From: Diphasiastrum complanatum
Taxonomy: Eukaryota > Streptophyta > Lycopodiopsida > Lycopodiales > Lycopodiaceae
NCBI GenBank assembly: GCA_029204225.1
Contig: CM055108.1
Location: 20,591,644-20,655,643, forward strand
DNA length: 64,000 bases
Direction: 5' to 3'
This document shows, piece after piece, positions 1-14,696 of the stretch (positions are counted from its first letter, which is position 1; each line of letters opens with the position of its first letter). Below the pieces are notes generated by a model. That model was not told the origin of the DNA. It saw only the letters and a list, made by a program, of their open reading frames with translations, and searched no databases. The position numbers and the translations under genes were made by a program.

Positions 1-1
1 T

Positions 2-493
2 GGAGATATGGTTTATCTACGCTTACGGTTTGCACGTCATCATTTTGTCCAGGGCCATGCTTCTACTGAGAAGCTTGCATCACGTTATTATGGGCCTTAT
101 CACATTGTGGAGGTTCTTAGTCCAGTTACATATTGCTTACAGCTTCCTGCTTCCACACGCGCCTGTGATGTATTCCATGTCAGTTTATTACGTGCTGCTA
201 TTGAGGATGACGCTCCTTGTGATGCTGAGTTTCCTACTGCTCCAGAGTTATTTCCATTTTTACATGCTGCTATATTACAGATCCGTCTATACCATAGTCG
301 ACGCCGCCGACAGATTCAGTTTTTGGTCCAGTGGGATGGTCGTCCTATTGAGGAGGCTACATGGGAGCCTATTGATGTGTTTTATCATACACCATTACTT
401 GCGGATCAGGCTCGTGCTCTTGCTGCACTTGTTGATTCTTCTACATCAGATGTTCCTCTAGTTGTTGATGCACCAGGGCTTGCTGCTACTTGA
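2..493 (+). CDS. Ty3/gypsy chromovirus integrase C-terminus with chromodomain (5' partial)
   Basis: The frame is open from base 2 to a stop at 491-493, so the upstream pol lies outside the window. The N-terminal part (through the motif RYYGPYHIVEVLSPVTYCLQ, then FHVSLLR) is the integrase C-terminal GPY/F-like DNA-binding module that closes chromovirus pol. It is followed by a chromodomain: FLVQWDGRPIEEATWEP with its aromatic and acidic residues. In chromoviruses this domain follows the integrase core and is thought to steer integration to marked chromatin. The reading frame is intact here, unlike most other pol fragments in the window. The pol stop lies 47 bp before the LTR described next. 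Identity is read from motifs only; the exact clade is not determined. Confidence 0.85.
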   Translation, partial: GDMVYLRLRFARHHFVQGHASTEKLASRYYGPYHIVEVLSPVTYCLQLPASTRACDVFHVSLLRAAIEDDAPCDAEFPTAPELFPFLHAAILQIRLYHSRRRRQIQFLVQWDGRPIEEATWEPIDVFYHTPLLADQARALAALVDSSTSDVPLVVDAPGLAAT

Positions 494-539
494 TTCGGTT
501 ATCTTTTTGGCAGTTGGGTCTTTTTTTTGTGTCGGGGAG

Positions 540-959
540 AGTTATGGACTCGGCTCATTACATTCGCCGCGTCCATTTACATTTACAGTTACTTTACTTT
601 ATATGCATAATCAGGCCTTGGGCTCTTTTTTATTCATTAGTGACATTCAGACTATATGGTTGGCCTTTGGCCTTATTATTCATTATTAGGCCATTTGGAC
701 ATATTACTAGAGAGTGGGGGCCTTCTTGGAGGGCGCACTATTATCCCTCCCAGTTGGGCCCTAGCCACTGGAAGCTTCCTTTTAGGGCTTCCTCTTGGCT
801 ATAAGTAGGGAAACTGTGTCATTTGTCATTCAGCTGATGATATTGATCTCTCTCTTTAGCCTCCTTAATCTCTCTCTTTCCTGCTTTCTAGGGTTAAGTC
901 TTGCTTATGTGATGCTTTCATAGCTTAATTCTAGATCAGCTGTGGCTCTATTCGTAACT
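540..959 (+). repeat. 3' LTR of the chromovirus element
   Basis: A G-rich tract (cggggag) precedes base 540, fitting a polypurine tract. The block 540-959 recurs in reverse orientation at 59837-60279. The two copies share both ends: AG(T/C)TATGG at the 5' end and TAACT at the 3' end. The right-hand copy is bracketed by a 5-bp target duplication, which fixes the ends. The LTR therefore begins AG and ends CT instead of the usual TG...CA, with an AGTTA/TAACT terminal inverted repeat. A TATA-like ctataagtag lies near 800. Confidence 0.75.
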
Positions 960-1521
960 TATCTTGCTAGGGGTTCTAGGCTAGGAACGATGATGCTACG
1001 GGCACAAACTTGAGCTAGAAGGGATCATCATTGCCTTCATGGAAGGCCAAAAAGGAACAGGGCTTGAAGGTTTGGAGAAAGTCCCTGATCAGGTTGCTCT
1101 TAGTGATGTCGTTGATGTTTTATAAGCAACCGTTCAGGCTGGGGCATGGGGAAAGATTGGGGGTTCTAAGGCAATTGCTCTTGGGATGAGTGTTGAAAGA
1201 GCAGCAGTGGCTAGGGCTGGTAGTGTGGGGAGAGTTAAAGGTCCCAATCCTTGCTCGGAAGCTTCTAGACAACAGTTGGATGGAGTGTCAAGTCTGGATT
1301 GGTGAACATAGAGGCTCCCATCCCATGACACCAGATGGAGGAAGGACTACACATTACCAACAAGAAAGGGAGGGAAGCACAAAGGAAGCCTAGTCATACA
1401 TGAGGTATACATCAAAGGTATGGTCAAATTTTCGTCATTTTGACATTGTCGTTTTCGCCAGCCATCAAATTTGGAAGGGAGTTTCCTTACGCTTCGTAGA
1501 TGAGATGCTATGGGATGTCGG

Positions 1522-1575
<54 letters not shown>

Positions 1576-3099
1576 CCCCATTTCCCCTTCTCCCTATCCA
1601 TCTCCTCCAACAAGGACTTGGGGCCTTTCTTCCTTTATTATTCTATTCCTTTGTTAGCTCTCTCTAGGGTGCTCCCTCCTACGGTGCTATGATTGGCCCT
1701 AGGTTGGTTATACCTATCACTTCCTTTAAAAGATGAGGAAAGTTGAAAGATCCTTGCCTAAGATAGTTATTCTGAAGAGTAACTTTTCCCTTTGAAAGGT
1801 TGAGGACTTTGTTAATTACATACTCATTGATGTAGATGGGAATATGATTATCATTCGTATAGCAATCAAAAAGTTTTTGACTTTCTCCCAAGACTTGTAA
1901 GCCTTTTTAATTGAGTCACGAGATTGATTGGTAGGAAGGTTTAAGATTTCAAGGCCTTTTCCATTTAGGATCGATAGGGAAGTGGGGCGAGATAAGGATA
2001 TGACAAGGATGTTCACATCACCAAGTGCAATATGCACACGGTTAGCGGCGGTGGCCTTGAGCTTCTTCTGTTTGAGATTTTGTTTGTCTAGAGCATGTGT
2101 TTCAAGCATCTCTTGAAGCCTGTTTTACACTATGTGATTAGCAATATACCATTGTCTGGTTGGCTGCCACTCCAAACCACATGATTTTCTTGGTCTTGCC
2201 TACCTTCTTCGTAAGAGATTTCTTGGACGTTGTGTCTCGGTTTCCAAGTGAGGGTGTGGTAGTGAGGATGTGATAGACTTCAGGTCTTGGATGGGAGATA
2301 AGATATGACTAAGCATCTTGAGTAGGGTTGGGCTAGATGGAAGGAATATTGAGGAGTTGGATGTTATGACTATTTAAGTGTGAATATTGAGGAGTTGCAA
2401 TCATCCTCAAGTTGTCTTGTGAGCAGCCACCCTCATCTTGAAGTTCGCACATGCCATCTAGTGTATCGTCAAGGACAAGAAAGACCCGCAATGCATTGCA
2501 TCTTGCAGTCATGTTTTATCACTTGCATCTTACCCCTAAGGCAAGTCCCAAGGAGTAGATGGTGACTTTGAACCATAGTTGCACAGAAATGCGTTCCCGG
2601 AAACAAAAATGCTTCTAGAAACGGGTTTCTAGATCCATAATCGTTGGAAAAAGAAAAAATAGATATTTATGATACTGCATTGCTTTGCAGGTTATACTGA
2701 ACCGTGCCTTTCTTAGTTCTCCCTCAAAGAACTCATATCTCTATTTGTCGAAGCTACCAAATGAGGACCCATTAATGGTATTCATAGTTTCCAATTAAAG
2801 TTTCCAGCTTCCCATGAGAGTTGGAGCACTCACGACTTAATGTCTCTTTTGTAGAAATTCGGTTGGATCCTAGATGTTGTGACAATGGTTCAAAGGGGCT
2901 TTAAATGATTAACATATTTTTGAGGTTCCAAATGCAGCTAAATAATAAGGCCCTAATTGTAAAAACAATTGAAGAAACCAATAAACCCTTACTAGACATC
3001 CTAACTCTTCCCTATTTAACATAATCATTTTTGTCATATGTTTTAGTAACCTTTTGCAATGAGAAATTTTACTTGCATATTTTCAGTATCCTCTTACAT
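960..3099. other. Unrecognised flanking sequence
   Basis: This follows the LTR and contains no frame that I can assign. A + strand stretch at about 1038-1310 reads partly like decayed coding sequence but is interrupted by stops. A - strand frame at 1816-2109 (97 residues, lysine-rich) is open but resembles nothing I recognise. A CT microsatellite sits at 1525-1573. Confidence 0.4.
1525..1573. repeat. (CT)n microsatellite
   Basis: Uninterrupted CT dinucleotide run of about 49 bp. It creates spurious Ser-Leu and Arg-Glu frames on the two strands, which are not genes. Confidence 0.95.
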
Positions 3100-3331
3100 T
3101 TCAAATTATACTCAATTCTCTCATAAAATGCAGAAAAGTACTTGGACTTTCTTCATTCTTTTGCAAACAAGAAAAGATTTGCCTTCTTAGAGTCAACACT
3201 CTAGAAGAAGACTTGGATTCATAAAGCTTCTTCAATGAATTCCAAGCTTCCAAAGATGATGTGCACTTACCAACTTCATTGTTTGTATGCACTCGATATT
3301 GTGTCTCTTCTATAGCACCTTCAAAAATCAT
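3100..3331 (-). pseudogene. copia gag fragment
   Basis: On the - strand a 76-residue frame carries the UBN2-type retrotransposon gag pattern: EAWNSLKKLYESKSSSRVLT followed by a Leu-Arg-Arg helix and FLHFMREL. This helical block is typical of the middle of Ty1/copia gag proteins. No zinc knuckle, protease or LTR is attached, so it is an isolated remnant. It differs from the gag of the copia element at 6-13.6 kb. Confidence 0.6.
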
Positions 3332-6041
<2,710 letters not shown>

Positions 6042-6046
6042 ATAAC

Positions 6047-6320
6047 ACTTAGAATTTGCTTGGAACAGGAACACAGATCATGCTACATAGTAACACAGAC
6101 AGAAAACACTCTCCACAACAAGCTCACATAGCAACTGTATTTCTCAAAATGAAATTATACTGTACATAAAGTTGTTCACTCAGGCAACCCATGCATGACC
6201 TAGGTTGCCGTTGGCGGGACGTGTGTCCCGTCGACTTGCCTCGTGGCAAGGCCAACTGATCTTTATCAACTGATAGGACCCACAATACAGTAGCACAATG
6301 ATTCTACTTTAATTCTAACT
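6047..6320 (-). repeat. copia 3' LTR
   Basis: 274 bp, matching 13343-13616 closely with scattered substitutions. In element orientation it starts AGTTAGAATT and ends AAATTCTAAGT. It is preceded by the purine tract aagggagag and followed by the target duplication. The ends are AG...GT rather than TG...CA. Confidence 0.88.
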
Positions 6321-6562
6321 CTCTCCCTTAAAGTAGAGTCTACTTTTTATACATTCATATGCATATCTTTAAAGTTAACAAACTTTAAGTACAGAAAGTT
6401 TTGATCTAAACTTATCAAACTTTTCTCCAACAACTGGCTTAGTGAAAATATCAGCTAGTTGTTCTTCCGTACTGCAATGAACAACATGAATTTAACGACT
6501 CAGCAGCCTCTCACGTATAAAGTGATAATGAATCTCAATGTATTTGGTTCTCGCATGGAATA

Positions 6563-7870
6563 CTAGGAAAAGCAACTACCAAAAAACTGGAATACATACC
6601 CTGTGGTGGATCTACGATCATCATAGTCACCTCCCCAATCCGCATCCACATAGCCACACAACTCAGGTAAACCGTCATGCTTTCTGTAAATCAAGCCATA
6701 ATTTGAAGTGCCTTTCACATAACACAAAATGCGTTCAGCTGTCTTCCAATGCGTTTCTATAGGTGCTGCCATAAACTGACTTACAATGCCAACAACATAA
6801 CATATATCTGGTCTAGTCGTGGTAAGGTAAATCAAGCTCCCTACTAATTGCCTATACTTTGTAGCATCAAATGATTATGACTCATCAAGCTTAGAAAGCT
6901 TCTTACCTAGTTCAATAGGAGTATTCACTGGTTTGCAATCCTGCAACCTAAACATGTGCAACAACTCTTTGACATACTTCACCTGTGTTAAACCCACTTC
7001 GTGTCCTTTTTGCCACACCTCTACTCCAAGGCAATAATGCATCAGACTGAGATCTGTCATCTTGAATTGTTCCATGGGGTCTTTCTTGATTATATCTATC
7101 ATCTCTTGATTATTTCTCGTAATAATCAAGTCATCAACATAAAGAGCAATCAAAGCAACCATACCATCAAAGCATAAGACATATAGATTTGGATCAGAAT
7201 GTGTTCTCACCATCCCCTTTGAACAAAAGTAGGCATCAATCCTGCTATACCACACACATGGTGCCTGTTTAAGACCATAAAGCGCTTTCTTCAAGCGACA
7301 TACTTTATTTTCCAATCCCTTCGCTACAAAGCCTTCAGGTTGATTCATGAACACCTATTCTTCTAACTCACCATTTAGAAAAGCAGATTTCACATCCATC
7401 TGATGCAAAGCCAACCACAATGTGAAGCTAAAGCAACTAGTAGACGTAGAGTATTCCACTTACATACTGGCACAAAGGTCTCCTCATAGTCGATACCTTT
7501 ACTTTGTGCATACCCTTTGATCACCAATCTTGCCTTGTGCTTTGCTATACTTCCATCTGCATGGTACTTAGTCCTGTATACCCATTTTCAACCAATGGGT
7601 TTCTTGCCAACTGGTGGTTCTACTAAGTCCCATGTGCTATGCTTAGCAATTGACTCCATCTCCTCTCCCATGGCCTTGACCCAAATGTCATCATCCTTCG
7701 CGTCACCATAAGTTGAAGGTTCTTTGCTTTGAATAATGCTAGATAAGAGAGCATAATTTGCTTCATACCTTTCAAGTTGTGTCTTCTCTCTTGTTGATCT
7801 TCATAGCTTTCCATGGCTAGATGATCCTGGAAAGTCATCCATGTCGCGGTTCTCCAACAATCTCTCAAAC
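6563..7870 (-). pseudogene. copia reverse transcriptase-RNase H, frameshifted
   Basis: Read from right to left, conserved copia RT text begins near 7870 (WVKAMGEEMESI, then IGWKWVYRTKY). It continues in another frame through KGIDYEETFVPV and MDVKSAFLNGELEE, and reaches a clean 159-residue block at 6875-7354. That block holds KALYGLKQAP and the catalytic ALYVDDLII. RNase H (6563-6835) keeps TRPDICYVVGIVSQFM and DADWGGDYDDRRST. There is an in-frame stop just before 7354 and at least one frameshift between 7360 and 7600. The RNase H frame ends early near 6563. The fragments remain collinear, so this is point decay and not rearrangement. Confidence 0.85.
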
Positions 7871-8104
7871 CACTTAGGGAGCTTCCTGTCAGGTGATCGG
7901 CTTCCTAGAGAAAATGTATCCGTTTGTCACCTGCAACTTCAATCCTTCTTGCACCAAAAGGTTTGTCTCTACCTCTCCAACCTGTCTCTTGAGGTTGAGT
8001 AGTAGTATCTTGAGATGTATCCTCATATTCATCACTCGGAAGGTCAATGAATGGATCATCATCAGGTGGTATCGTCACTATACCATCTTTCCCACTAGAT
8101 GTAT

Positions 8105-8890
8105 CTATCTTATTAGCTCCTCGTCTTCATACATCTTGGATTCATCAAAGATAACATCACTGCTTACATGGATTTTATTTTTCACTGGATAAAAACATCT
8201 ATAGCCCTTCACACAATCATCATATCCTAGGAATATACACTTGATAGCTTTTACATTTAGGAATGTGTACAAAGGCCTTACATACAAAGATTCGCAAGTG
8301 GTTCACCTTTGGCTTCTTCTTCGTGAATGCTTCCTCAGGTGTTATCTTTGGTATGGAAATGGTAGGACTTCTATTTTGAAGATAGACTGCTGTATTGCAT
8401 GCTTTTGACCAAAAATCGTTTGGTAGTTTCATCTCAGCTAGCATAGATCTGGCACTTTCCACAATCGTACGATTCTTGCGCTCAGCTACACCATTGAGAG
8501 TGGGAGTATGAGCTTGCATAAATTGTCTTTTGATCCCACATTGATCACAAAGATCATTGAAGTCATTAAACTTGTACTCACCTCCACTATCTGATCTTAG
8601 GACTTTGATCTTCCTACCTGTCAGATTTTCGACCAATGCTTTGAAGCTCTTGAAATTGTCAAATGCATCCGATTTTTTCTTTAAGAAGTAGATCCACGTC
8701 TTACGTGACATATCATCAATAAAGGTCATGAAATAGAAGGTTTTACCTAAGGACATGGTCCTCATAGGCCTGCATAAATCTTTGTGGATTAAATCCAGGA
8801 TGTTCTTTGCTCTTGCAACACCACCTTTATTGAACTTCTCTCGATGCTGCTTTTCCTATACACATGATTCGCACATCGATTTCAAGTGGT
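8105..8890 (-). pseudogene. copia integrase core
   Basis: The segment at 8220-8765 carries YFMTFIDDMSRKTWIYFLKK, RSDSGGEY (second catalytic Asp) and NGVAERKNRTIVE (catalytic Glu of D,D-35-E). The first catalytic Asp region reads DLIHKDLCRPM just upstream, after a stop that separates it from the zinc-binding CESC. The 8105-8287 segment encodes the post-core SH3-like module (IKCIFLGYDDCVKGYRCF). The Gly-to-Arg change in the DLC(R)PM motif and the stop indicate inactivation. Confidence 0.85.
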
Positions 8891-8893
8891 CTT

Positions 8894-9800
8894 CTATAGT
8901 AGCAATCCTATTACCATCTCCAATTTTTTCATCAAACGGAGGCTTGCCAAGTTCAAATGACCAAGCCTCTTATGCCACAACTCAGTTTGCGGTGGAATGG
9001 ACGATACGAGTCCATGTTGCCCCTTGATTGTAGCATTCAACTTGTACAATTTTGTATTGGGCTCTCTTACTCCATCCACAATAACTTTGAATTTTTGGTT
9101 CACATCCTTCACAAAGCAACGATCATGGGCGAATTCTACTTTCAACTTTTGATCAATAATGACTCCAACAAAAAGTAGATTTTTCTTCAAACCTGGTACG
9201 TAAAGTACCTCCCTGATCATGATGCTTTTGTCATCAAGTAGTTGGATTGAAACGGTGCCTATCCCCTTGATCTTGCACACATCGCCATTTGCTTGTGAAA
9301 TAGACGTTCCATTATCCAACACTTTCAAGCTACTGAACCAATTCTTGTTACCTGTCATGTGTCTTGTGGCTCCCGAGTCAATATACCATGCTTGATCATC
9401 TTGATTAGATGACAATGCAGATATGAATATGCTAGAGTCTTCAATCTCACCCTCGTCGACAAAGTTACCTGCTTGATTTGGTTTCTCCTTGCCTTGTTCT
9501 ACCAGGAATTTGCGACATTCACTCTTCCAATGGCCCTTTTTACCACAATGGAAGCACTTGCCTTTCTTCTTGGTCTTACTAGAAGATCCCTCATCCTCCT
9601 GAGTCTTGGCAAATTGCTGTCTAGACTTCTTCTTGCCCTTGCCCTTGCCTTTGTTTTTGGCATGTTGCAAGTGCCTGATCGTCAGTATTTTGATGTCTGG
9701 CTTTCACCATTACTTGTCGTTGCTCTTCCTGCATCAAGATTCCTATGAGCTTGTCAAAGGTTGGTGATCTTTCTCTTGATGCTATTGCGCTCACAAACAT
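8894..9800 (-). pseudogene. copia gag C-terminus, zinc knuckle and protease
   Basis: An open frame at 8894-9670 (258 residues) contains a CCHC knuckle (CFHCGKKGHWKSEC), the aspartic protease site WYIDSGATRHMTGNK and the pre-integrase motif ELWHKRLGHLNLASL. Upstream, 9670-9800 holds gag helix text (DKLIGILMQEEQRQ) in a shifted frame. Gag is then interrupted by the foreign block at about 9825-11697 and resumes beyond it. Confidence 0.85.
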
Positions 9801-9828
9801 CTAATAGGGTTCTGCAATGCCACGTGTG

Positions 9829-10560
9829 ATTTTTTTGCAAAATTTTAAGATTTTTTGGAAACAAACCCTTGCAGACTAGTATGCACATGTATCTCAGTCA
9901 GATTCTGCTGCTCACTAAGCTGCGAGAGTTACTTCTCAAGGAAACTCAAAAAATCTTGAAAAAAGTGCATTTTTTGTGGTTTCTTTGCAAAATTTTAAGA
10001 TTTTCTAGGAACAAACCCTTGCAGACTGGTATGCACTTGTATCTCAGTCAGATTCACCTACTCACCAAGCTGCAAGAGTTACTTCCCCAGGAAACTCAAA
10101 AAATCTTGAAAAAAGTGCATTTTTGGGGGTTTTTTGGCCAAATTTTGAGATCTTATGGGAGCTAATCTTTGCAGGCTGCTATGTGCTTGTATCTGAGTTA
10201 GATCTACTTGCTTACCAAGCTGAGACAATTACTTCCCAGGGAAACTTAAATTTTTTTTGTCTGAGCAGGTTCTAGGCCACTTTTTGCTCTTGAACCTTCA
10301 CAAGGGGCACTTTTTTTGGGATCTAACTCTCGCAGACTTCTCTGTGTCCTTGTCTCAGTGAGATGGAACTTTAAAGAGCTTTACGAAGGTTAGTTTGAAT
10401 TTCTTTTTGATTTTTACAAGGATTTTTGAATTTTTTTGGGTTTTTTTTTTTCTGTATTTTCAAAATCTGATGGGAACTAACCCTCGCAGGCTTCTATGCA
10501 GGTCTGGGACAGTACCCTGGAGCTGCTGCCAGTCATGCAAAGGTTCATGCCCACTGGTTT
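9829..10560. repeat. Tandem array, about 150-bp period
   Basis: Units begin with a variant of gcaaaattttaagatttt, followed by acaaacccttgcagact and a match to atctcagtcagatt. The first unit starts near 9837, the second near 9987, the third near 10138. At least two more diverged units (near 10310 and 10462) keep the phrase for aactaaccctcgcag. Similarity falls from left to right. Confidence 0.75.
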
Positions 10561-11094
10561 TTGAGAAATCAAAATCTGATGAGATTTTGCCTCTCTTTTT
10601 CCCACCAAAAATAGATTTTGAGCTTTTATTTCTATTTTTTTGGATTTTATAGATTAATGAAGGGATTGGGTGCTTGGATCTGATGCTCCCACCCCACAAT
10701 CTCTCCCTACAGTGAAAACAAACAAAAACAATCACGAAAAACGACAAAAACTAATACTACTTACACTATTCTATCCCTAAAATCCGATTTTTTTGGTGAA
10801 AAAAGAGAAGAGAGAGAAGAGGAGAGGGATACAGGAAAAGAGGAAGAGAGTGAGAAAGCTATGCGGCGAAACGAGTGTATGGCGCTCCTCGACAACGACG
10901 CCACTGTTGTGTCATCGATGTAGCATAGGGGTCCGTCGCTGGGAGCGGCAACCTCGCCTTCACCTATATAGCAAGAAGAGAGAGGGAGAGGAGAGAGAGG
11001 ACAAAGAGAGTGGAGAGAGGGAGAGAGAGAGATTGCCTAGGTTGAGAAAGGCTTTGGGGGCTCGAGCGCCTACCCAAAGCTGTTCTATCCCAAT

Positions 11095-11221
<127 letters not shown>

Positions 11222-11697
11222 TGGAGAAACCAAGAGAGTTTTATTAGAATGAGAATGGAAGATGATTCAATACAAAGGAAATGGCTCTCTCTTATAGATT
11301 TTAGAGGTGAGCCTCCTTCACTCTCATTGGCCACTTCATTCGGGCAAGGATTCTAATCCAAGCCTTTAAAATAAACACAACTTAAATCTATTGGTGCTAA
11401 GAAAGCACAAGGGCACTCACATGATTCATGTGAGTTTTAAGTTGGACCCTATTAGCTTTTTTATTTGCAACTTGACTTAGGGCCTCTAATGTCATTTTAG
11501 AGTTTTAAGCCCCTAGTCTCTTATTCCTAGGAATTACAACTTGCTACTTGTGCTGGGTTGGGCTTACACGCGCAGGATGCCAGTGCCCTTGCACTTATTA
11601 CCCTACTTACAATGTACTGTGGCGGGGCCCACTAGGTAAGGCTTGGCCAACAGTATTTCAAGTGGTGGGACCCACTTGTTTAAGTGGTGGGACCCAC

Positions 11698-12040
11698 AAC
11701 ATTCAGAAACATGATTCTTGATGGATTTGACGTCTCGAACTGCTCCTTTAGCACATCCCATGCTTGTTTGGGTGTAACAACATCACAAATGTGGGTAATG
11801 ATGTGATCCTTCACTGACAAGTTAATGAAGGTCAAAGCCTTCCTCATCTTTTTGTCGAACACTTTGATATCCGTTTTATTTGGCAGCCTTCTCTCATCAG
11901 GTGTGACAACTTCCTACACATCTTTCTCCATCAGTATGTTTTTCATTTTGAATTTCCACACTGCATAGTTGGAAATCCCGTCCAATTTGCTACTTTCACT
12001 CAAAATGGACTCTCCCATGTTTGCCATCGCAAAACTGCTT
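11698..12040 (-). pseudogene. copia gag N-terminus
   Basis: Reading from right to left: KLDGISNYAVWKFKMKNILM, a stop, then KTDIKVFDKKMRKALTFINL and ITHICDVVTPKQAWDVLKEQ. These are the DUF4219-like start and the UBN2 gag helices of Ty1/copia. The frame is then lost at the junction with the foreign block. The piece is collinear with the gag remainder at 8894-9800. Confidence 0.8.
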
Positions 12041-13329
12041 GAAACTTCTATGCCGAGGCCAACTGTGATGTCAGAAGTTGAAAATAATGACCTGCACTTT
12101 TTCTCTTACCAAGCCACTCGCGGCTTTTCCACCAATTTGAAAGCCAAATCGGCGTCGCCTTCCGAAATGCACTTAGTCGTCAACTCCCAACTGCGTGCCC
12201 AATGGAATGGTGAAATCGCTTTTGGCACACTCCGAACACTTTCTCCGCTGCAATCACTCTGTTTTGTTGTACCATACTTGCAGGTACAGTCCGGGTGCCC
12301 TTCGTGTGGAGGTTATAGTCTTTCATTTGGGTCAAAACGGGCAAAGGACCCAAAAATAGGGATTTTCCTTGTTTTTGAACTATTTCTTCATTTTGAAGAA
12401 ACTTCACTCTTCACTTGTGAAGGGACCCAACTCAACTTTCAATGTGAAAATTTGTATTGAAGTTGAAGGCCAGAATACACTTCAAGACCCTTCAACCTTT
12501 CATGGGCTCTTTAAGCTGTCATCCAACGATCACTTAAATCCAATGGTCCACACTGCTTCTCGGAAACACGATCTATACCATTGATTGAGCCTTAGGCAGA
12601 TCCTACGATGTCATGCAACTTTGCACGCTGAATCAGTTTCCATGGGCCACTGGGTCCTTCCAGACGCAAGGGGACTAGTCACGCTTGTCGCGTGCCACTG
12701 TCCGTGCTACCTCCTCCTCTCTTCTCCTCCTGCAAGCTTCCTTTCAAGCTTTTCTCCCAGGGTTTTGTAGCTATGGCTGCCACCAAGAATTGGTTCTGCA
12801 CCCTGAAGCTTCCACGACCATCCACGACCTTCTCTGATCTGATTCGCACTGTAGGGCGCCCTCCTCCTGGATTTTCACAACTTTCAAAACAATTTAGAAT
12901 GAAGAGAAATCTCTGATTTTGTGCTCCCAAATCCCAAACCAGGGTTTTTCACACAAATCTATTCTTGGCTTCCAATTCACAGTGTTCTGACAAGCCTATC
13001 CTCTTGCTATAAAATCGCCCTACTGTTTGAACTTTGATGCTTCAATCCATTCGTCAAACGATGTCCGATTGAATGCACACTGACTGCAAACACCAAGTAG
13101 CCTTCTTTCGAAATTTCAAAATTCCATTTGTTGAGGTTCTGATTCAGCCAACAACCCTTGTCTATGAATCTTCACACAATCTCAGGCTCACCAAGCTTCT
13201 GTGTGCTAAACTCTCTGCACCAGTGCTTCTCCTTCCGTCTTCAACCCATCGTAAACCTCGAACTCTCAGAAGACAGTTCTCCCGAAGCTCTTTTCAACGA
13301 CGATGCTGTACAGTGTACACTCCCTGTAC
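12041..13329 (-). other. copia untranslated leader
   Basis: The region between gag and primer site has no frame that resembles a retrotransposon protein. About 1.3 kb is long for a copia leader but unremarkable for plant elements. Confidence 0.5.
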
Positions 13330-13342
13330 GGCTCTGATACCA
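13330..13342 (-). promoter_or_regulatory. Primer binding site, initiator-Met tRNA
   Basis: The - strand reads TGGTATCAGAGCC directly inside the 5' LTR, the standard plant copia primer site complementary to the 3' end of initiator methionine tRNA. Confidence 0.9.
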
Positions 13343-13616
13343 ACTTAAAATTTGCTTCGAACAGGAACACAGATCATGCTACACAGTAACACAGAGAGAA
13401 AACACTCTCCACAGCAAGCTCACATAGCAACTGTATTTCTCAAAATGAAACTACACTATACATATAGTTGTTCGCTCATGCAACCCATGCATGACCCAGG
13501 TTGCTGTTGGCGGGATGCGTGTCCCGTCGACTTGCCTTGTGGTGAGGCCAATTGATCCTTATCAACTGATAGGACCCACAGTACAGTAGCACAATGATTC
13601 TACTTTAATTCTAACT
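13343..13616 (-). repeat. copia 5' LTR
   Basis: 274 bp, the partner of 6047-6320 with the same end motifs. The outer end abuts ATAAC (13617-13621), the target duplication. Confidence 0.88.
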
Positions 13617-13621
13617 ATAAC

Positions 13622-14696
13622 AACTTGACCATCATAAAAAGTTAAGAGCCAAAATGTATTTTAGAACTACTTGGGTCCTTTCTTATTTTTGGTCCATTGA
13701 TATTTAGATCTATCTCTACTTCTCGCGCCTTTGGCTTATGGGTACAGTGCACCTTCTAAGGGTGTCTGACGTTATAACACTGATAGATCTAACTCTTATG
13801 CTTTTATTTCCGCCACCATAAAATTTGTTGGGGAGGTGCTGGGCTTTGTTTTCGGTCATTGGCCAGTCTGCAACTTGTTGACCTTCTGATATTGGTGTTC
13901 CCGATGAATCTGGATTATGGAATTCCTTCTTGGTTTCTCGTCAACATTCCTTGATGTAGTTCGACGGTATGATTCCTTCATTCGACATTCATTAGGCACT
14001 TTCAGCATTTGTAACAATATTAAAGGTTGAACTTTCTTCATACCAACTCGGTGAGGAGAAGCCAACACCACGTCATATGTTGGTTCAGGCAGCTAGAGCG
14101 CCCACAACTTTTCCTACTAGCTCATTTGATAGAATTTCTGCCCCCTCTTTAACTTTTGAATGTGTTGTCAGTGGAGCAATGGGAAAATCCTCTTTCTGAG
14201 TTTTGATTCCCCCATATTTAAATTGAATGATACGGTCCCACCATAGCTCACACGAACATCTTGTAAAACCATGGAATCCATTAGAAGAATCTTCATTAGA
14301 TGGAATCCGTTAGAAGAATCTTCTAACATGCCTCCACTGCAATTTTGGTGACAGTCCCTTGGCACCTGCGTATGTCTTTGGCATTGGCGTGCATGGATGT
14401 GAAATTGTGGCGAAAGAGGGTGAAAAAGGGGTATAGACAAGAGGGGGAAGAGACTTGGCAAAAAAATGGGGAAAAAAAGTTTAGCAACAAAGTTGAGCTA
14501 TAGTGGGGGGGGGGGGGGGGGGGAAACAAAGAAGCTATATGTACATGGTAATAAGAAAATAAAGGAACATAAAAAAGAAAAAAATGAGATAATAGTGAAA
14601 ACAATAAAAATAAAAATAAAATTAAGTCCCGAGATGGTTTTTTCGACCTTTTCTCTCATTTTTTTTTTGAAAAAGATACAACCTGCGAGATATGCT
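13622..14696. other. No gene seen
   Basis: Contains a 28-bp imperfect duplication around 14269-14326 and a 19-base G run at 14505-14523. Open frames are short and resemble nothing recognised. Confidence 0.5.
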
